This document shows positions 30,743 to 32,298 of a DNA stretch of 32,298 bases, one piece after another. Origin of the DNA: Nitrosomonas supralitoralis (GTDB taxonomy: Bacteria > Pseudomonadota > Gammaproteobacteria > Burkholderiales > Nitrosomonadaceae); the NCBI RefSeq assembly GCF_003011925.2, contig NZ_PXXU01000042.1, forward strand, positions 1 to 32,298, written 5' to 3'. Positions within the stretch are counted from its first letter, which is position 1. Every line of letters starts with the position of its first letter. Both the position numbers and the translations under genes were made by a program. The notes under the pieces were generated by a model. The model had not been told where the DNA came from. It did no database searches and saw only the letters and a program-made list of their open reading frames with translations.

Positions 30743-30786
30743 TGAACGCAATATGCTTGATTTTTTTGCAAAATTATTAAGAGACT

Positions 30787-30823
30787 GCGTAGAAACGCGA
30801 AGCCCCTCAATTCTACGCTAGGC
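30787..30823 (+). repeat. Hairpin plus variant integron core-like site (left cassette boundary)
   Basis: An 8-bp inverted repeat GCGTAGAA/TTCTACGC (30787-30794, 30811-30818) runs into GCTAGGC (30817-30823). The right cassette junction at 31477 has the very similar GCTAGGT. Both resemble the integron core site GTTRRRY with the first T replaced by C. This may be the left boundary of the first cassette, but a full attC cannot be drawn here. Confidence 0.4.
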
Positions 30824-30828
30824 TACAA

Positions 30829-31374
30829 GTGCACGCTACTATGGACAATTTAGCCTTTTCTCCGCGACACATTGAAGCCATCGGCCTTAGAGCAGGTGAA
30901 GGGGCCGCAGTGCTGGTTGCTATGGCGATTATCCAGAGAACTACTGCACTTCGGGCTTATAACGCTTTCTCAAGCAGTCGCGATTGGATGGAAAAACTGT
31001 CGCATGCTTATGTTGTTGCGCTTGCCACGCGTTCAGCGGACACATATCTGATGCGGCAAATTCAAAATTGTATCGTCGAGGTTCCGGTAATTCCCTGTGC
31101 GAAGTGCCGAGAGGCGACCTTGGGCACGAACGTCATCCGTTCACGTTTGTTTCCTGAATTGGCAGCGCTACGGAAACAGGCAAACGCGCTTATCCATTAC
31201 TTGGATAACCCAAGACACCGAGGCATGGCCGAGCTAAACGTACAGGGTGTTTTCGATTATTGCTACCACCTCTTTCACGAGAATGCAGACTTGCTGTTTG
31301 GTCGCAGTCCAGAAGGCTCATTTCCTTACACGAAGTGCAAAGAATGTAGAGCGAAGAATGTCGAAAGCCAATGA
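30829..31374 (+). CDS. Cassette-borne protein with two CxxC pairs, unknown function
   Basis: I do not recognise this 181-residue protein. The mainly helical body (about 10-85) is followed by C90-x-x-C93, then R115-K-Q-A-N-A-L-I-H123 and the C-terminal C170-x-x-C173. The two CxxC pairs could bind one zinc ion. The A-L-I-H segment resembles the R-N-Q-L-I-H of the neighbouring cassette protein, though the R-to-H spacing (seven residues) is longer than the HEPN norm. The GTG start has AGG six bases upstream inside the core-like site; an in-frame ATG at 30841 is an alternative. It has no signal peptide. It lies between two core-like sites, so it looks like a gene-cassette ORF. It could be a defence or toxin-type protein, but that is inference. 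Confidence 0.65.
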   Translation: MHATMDNLAFSPRHIEAIGLRAGEGAAVLVAMAIIQRTTALRAYNAFSSSRDWMEKLSHAYVVALATRSADTYLMRQIQNCIVEVPVIPCAKCREATLGTNVIRSRLFPELAALRKQANALIHYLDNPRHRGMAELNVQGVFDYCYHLFHENADLLFGRSPEGSFPYTKCKECRAKNVESQ

Positions 31375-31387
31375 AGTGTCAGTTAGA

Positions 31388-31483
31388 ACCTAACATTTCA
31401 GCCAACTGGATCGCCCGCAAGCTGTGCGTGGAGGTTCCTTCTGCTTTTCGCGATCCAGCTGCCGGTTACCTCAGTCGCTAGGT
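31388..31483 (+). repeat. Probable attC-type recombination site (variant R' box)
   Basis: Starting 13 bases after the upstream stop codon, ACCTAAC (31388-31394) fits the R'' box RYYYAAC. A perfect 9-bp stem CTGGATCGC/GCGATCCAG (31406-31414, 31450-31458) gives L''/L' pairing, and GCTAGGT (31477-31483) is the R' box, complementary to R'' at six of seven positions. The usual GTT of the R' core is GCT here, which may reduce recombination. The next ORF begins three bases after the site, as usual for cassettes. Confidence 0.6.
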
Positions 31484-31486
31484 TTC

Positions 31487-32077
31487 ATGAAAAAGTCGAC
31501 TATTACCGCACTTACATTTACTGAACAGCACTACGCAGCGCTCGGAAAAGTCATCGTTGCTTTTCAATCACTTGAGTCAACGATAACTTATGGCCTGCTT
31601 ACATTGCTTCAGCCCGATAAGTTGGTGTTTGATTCAAAACTGGCTATTGCAGTTGTGAATGAACATTCTTTTTCTAACCGATTAAAGCTACTCCTTCTTT
31701 TTCCATCGCTTACTGATAAGTTAGAGCTCTTCCATGGAAATAACGATTATTTGGAGCGTTACGAGGAAGCAGTGAGCCAATTAAATGAGGGTGGTGCTTT
31801 AGCTGCAGAAGCAGAGACAAAACGCAATCAGCTTATTCATTCAACGTGGATACATGGCTCATCCGTTGGCGGCCCAGAAGGAACAGTTCTTCGGATGAAA
31901 TCACGAGTAAGAAAAAATAAGATACACGCATCGCATGAATATATCGCTGCGAAAGAAATTGAAGCCATTGCAGACGCTATGCTCACAGCTAGAGATAAAT
32001 TGCATAATGCAATCCAAAATCTTCACATGCTCATGTTGGTTGCACTAAGGCCTCAAGATGTTGAGAAAAAAACTTAA
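31487..32077 (+). CDS. HEPN-like protein in an integron-type cassette
   Basis: The 196-residue, almost entirely helical protein contains R113-N-Q-L-I-H118, an R-x4-H motif of the R-N-x-x-x-H form that marks HEPN-superfamily ribonucleases, in the centre of a long helix (A-A-E-A-E-T-K-R-N-Q-L-I-H-S-T-W). The N-terminal helices (F-Q-S-L-E-S-T-I-T-Y-G-L) and the C-terminal helix (E-A-I-A-D-A-M-L-T-A-R-D-K-L) complete a likely four- to five-helix bundle. HEPN proteins act in toxin-antitoxin, abortive infection and RNA processing; no antitoxin partner is visible. The start at 31487 is supported by AGG in the core site; upstream in-frame codons (from 31424) run through the attC and are rejected. Its TAA stop lies inside the R'' box of the next attC. 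The HEPN call is motif-based. Confidence 0.7.
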   Translation: MKKSTITALTFTEQHYAALGKVIVAFQSLESTITYGLLTLLQPDKLVFDSKLAIAVVNEHSFSNRLKLLLLFPSLTDKLELFHGNNDYLERYEEAVSQLNEGGALAAEAETKRNQLIHSTWIHGSSVGGPEGTVLRMKSRVRKNKIHASHEYIAAKEIEAIADAMLTARDKLHNAIQNLHMLMLVALRPQDVEKKT

Positions 32078-32143
32078 CCTGGCGGTCAAGGCGGACGCTC
32101 CGACGAAAAGTATGACTCCACGCTCCTTACCTTTCCGTTAGAT
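32072..32143 (+). repeat. attC site of an integron gene cassette
   Basis: This 72-bp site has all attC parts: R'' ACTTAAC (32072-32078, fits RYYYAAC), L'' in GGTCAAGGCG (32084-32093), L' in CTCCTTACC (32123-32131), and R' GTTAGAT (32137-32143, fits GTTRRRY). GGT-AAGG pairs with CCTT-ACC with one unpaired C in L'', the extrahelical base that orients single-strand attC recombination. Unpaired spacers separate the boxes. The upstream stop codon lies within R''. Confidence 0.8.
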
Positions 32144-32174
32144 TTCAGGAAGATCATGTGGCTCGTTAATTTGA

Positions 32175-32298
32175 ACAACTAAACATACCTTCGATTGGGT
32201 TGCGAAAGAAGGAGGTAGACTAGCGAGGCAGACTCAGAATCAAGAATTTCGCGATATGTTTTTACGTGATTGTTGGATGTGCAACGTCAGAATTAAGA
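32175..32298 (+). CDS. Open frame of a third cassette, cut by the window edge
   Basis: After the attC, an open frame runs to the right edge (41 codons). It contains F-D-W-V-A-K-E-G-G-R-L-A-R and E-F-R-D-M-F-L-R-D-C-W-M-C-N-V. The first in-frame ATG is at 32256; the codons before it have no start codon after a TGA at 32172. A short ORF with a good Shine-Dalgarno (AGGA before ATG 32156, eight codons) lies in another frame, so a frameshift or a small leader is possible. The C-x-x-C after an F-R-x-x-x-L-like helix recalls HNH nucleases, but too little is present to decide. Confidence 0.3.

Noticed and set aside
31424..31486. An upstream start for the HEPN-like ORF
   Set aside because: The extra 21 codons run through the attC-like site; the ATG at 31487 has AGG upstream and follows the core site directly.

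Overview
The gene content suggests a chemolithoautotrophic betaproteobacterium, most likely an ammonia oxidiser of the Nitrosomonas/Nitrosospira type. The signs are a red-like (form IC) RuBisCO operon with its CbbX activase and CbbR regulator, a pyrophosphate-centred central metabolism (membrane H+-PPase plus a PPi-type phosphofructokinase), PEP synthase with its regulator, and Pil-Chp twitching signalling. No amo, hao or rRNA gene lies in the window, so the taxonomic call is an inference from these genes, not proof.

Layout. 1-26: first codons of a leftward gene. 245-637: a Rid-family protein (minus). 752-2176: exonuclease I. 2414-3925: threonine deaminase, closed by a terminator. 4094-10718: pilJ and chpA, the receptor and hybrid kinase of the twitching chemosensory system. 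10719-11509: about 790 bp without a convincing gene but with nested inverted repeats, including a MITE-like element. 11510-12193: OmpA-family lipoprotein (minus). 12417-17094: the CBB block on the minus strand, in transcription order cbbL, cbbS, cbbX, an unknown 117-aa protein and a class II aldolase with an extra C-terminal domain. Divergent cbbR (17264-18238) is followed by ppsA and ppsR. A strong bidirectional terminator at 21673-21710 separates these from leftward hppA, pfp and adk. Then come recA, recX, a secreted small protein and alaS in a tight rightward row. From about 30787 to the right edge the DNA looks like integron cassettes: two complete cassette-like ORFs, a well-formed attC at 32072-32143, a probable variant attC at 31388-31483, and a truncated third cassette.

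How the genes fit together. CbbLS fixes CO2, CbbX reactivates inhibited RuBisCO, the aldolase serves the regenerative arm, and CbbR probably controls the operon from the shared 170-bp region. PEP synthase with its regulatory kinase/phosphatase, the PPi-type PFK, the H+-PPase and adenylate kinase deal with PEP/pyruvate and PPi/AMP energetics, which fits an energy-limited autotroph.

Most noteworthy: (1) adk appears to start at a non-canonical ATC codon behind a perfect Shine-Dalgarno sequence; (2) an integron-type cassette cluster abuts alaS with no integrase visible, and one cassette encodes a HEPN-like protein with an RNxxxH motif; (3) the CBB aldolase carries a Dabb-like C-terminal domain and is accompanied by an unknown protein; (4) a strong hairpin sits between cbbS and cbbX; (5) a Rid protein near ilvA lacks the catalytic arginine of true RidA.
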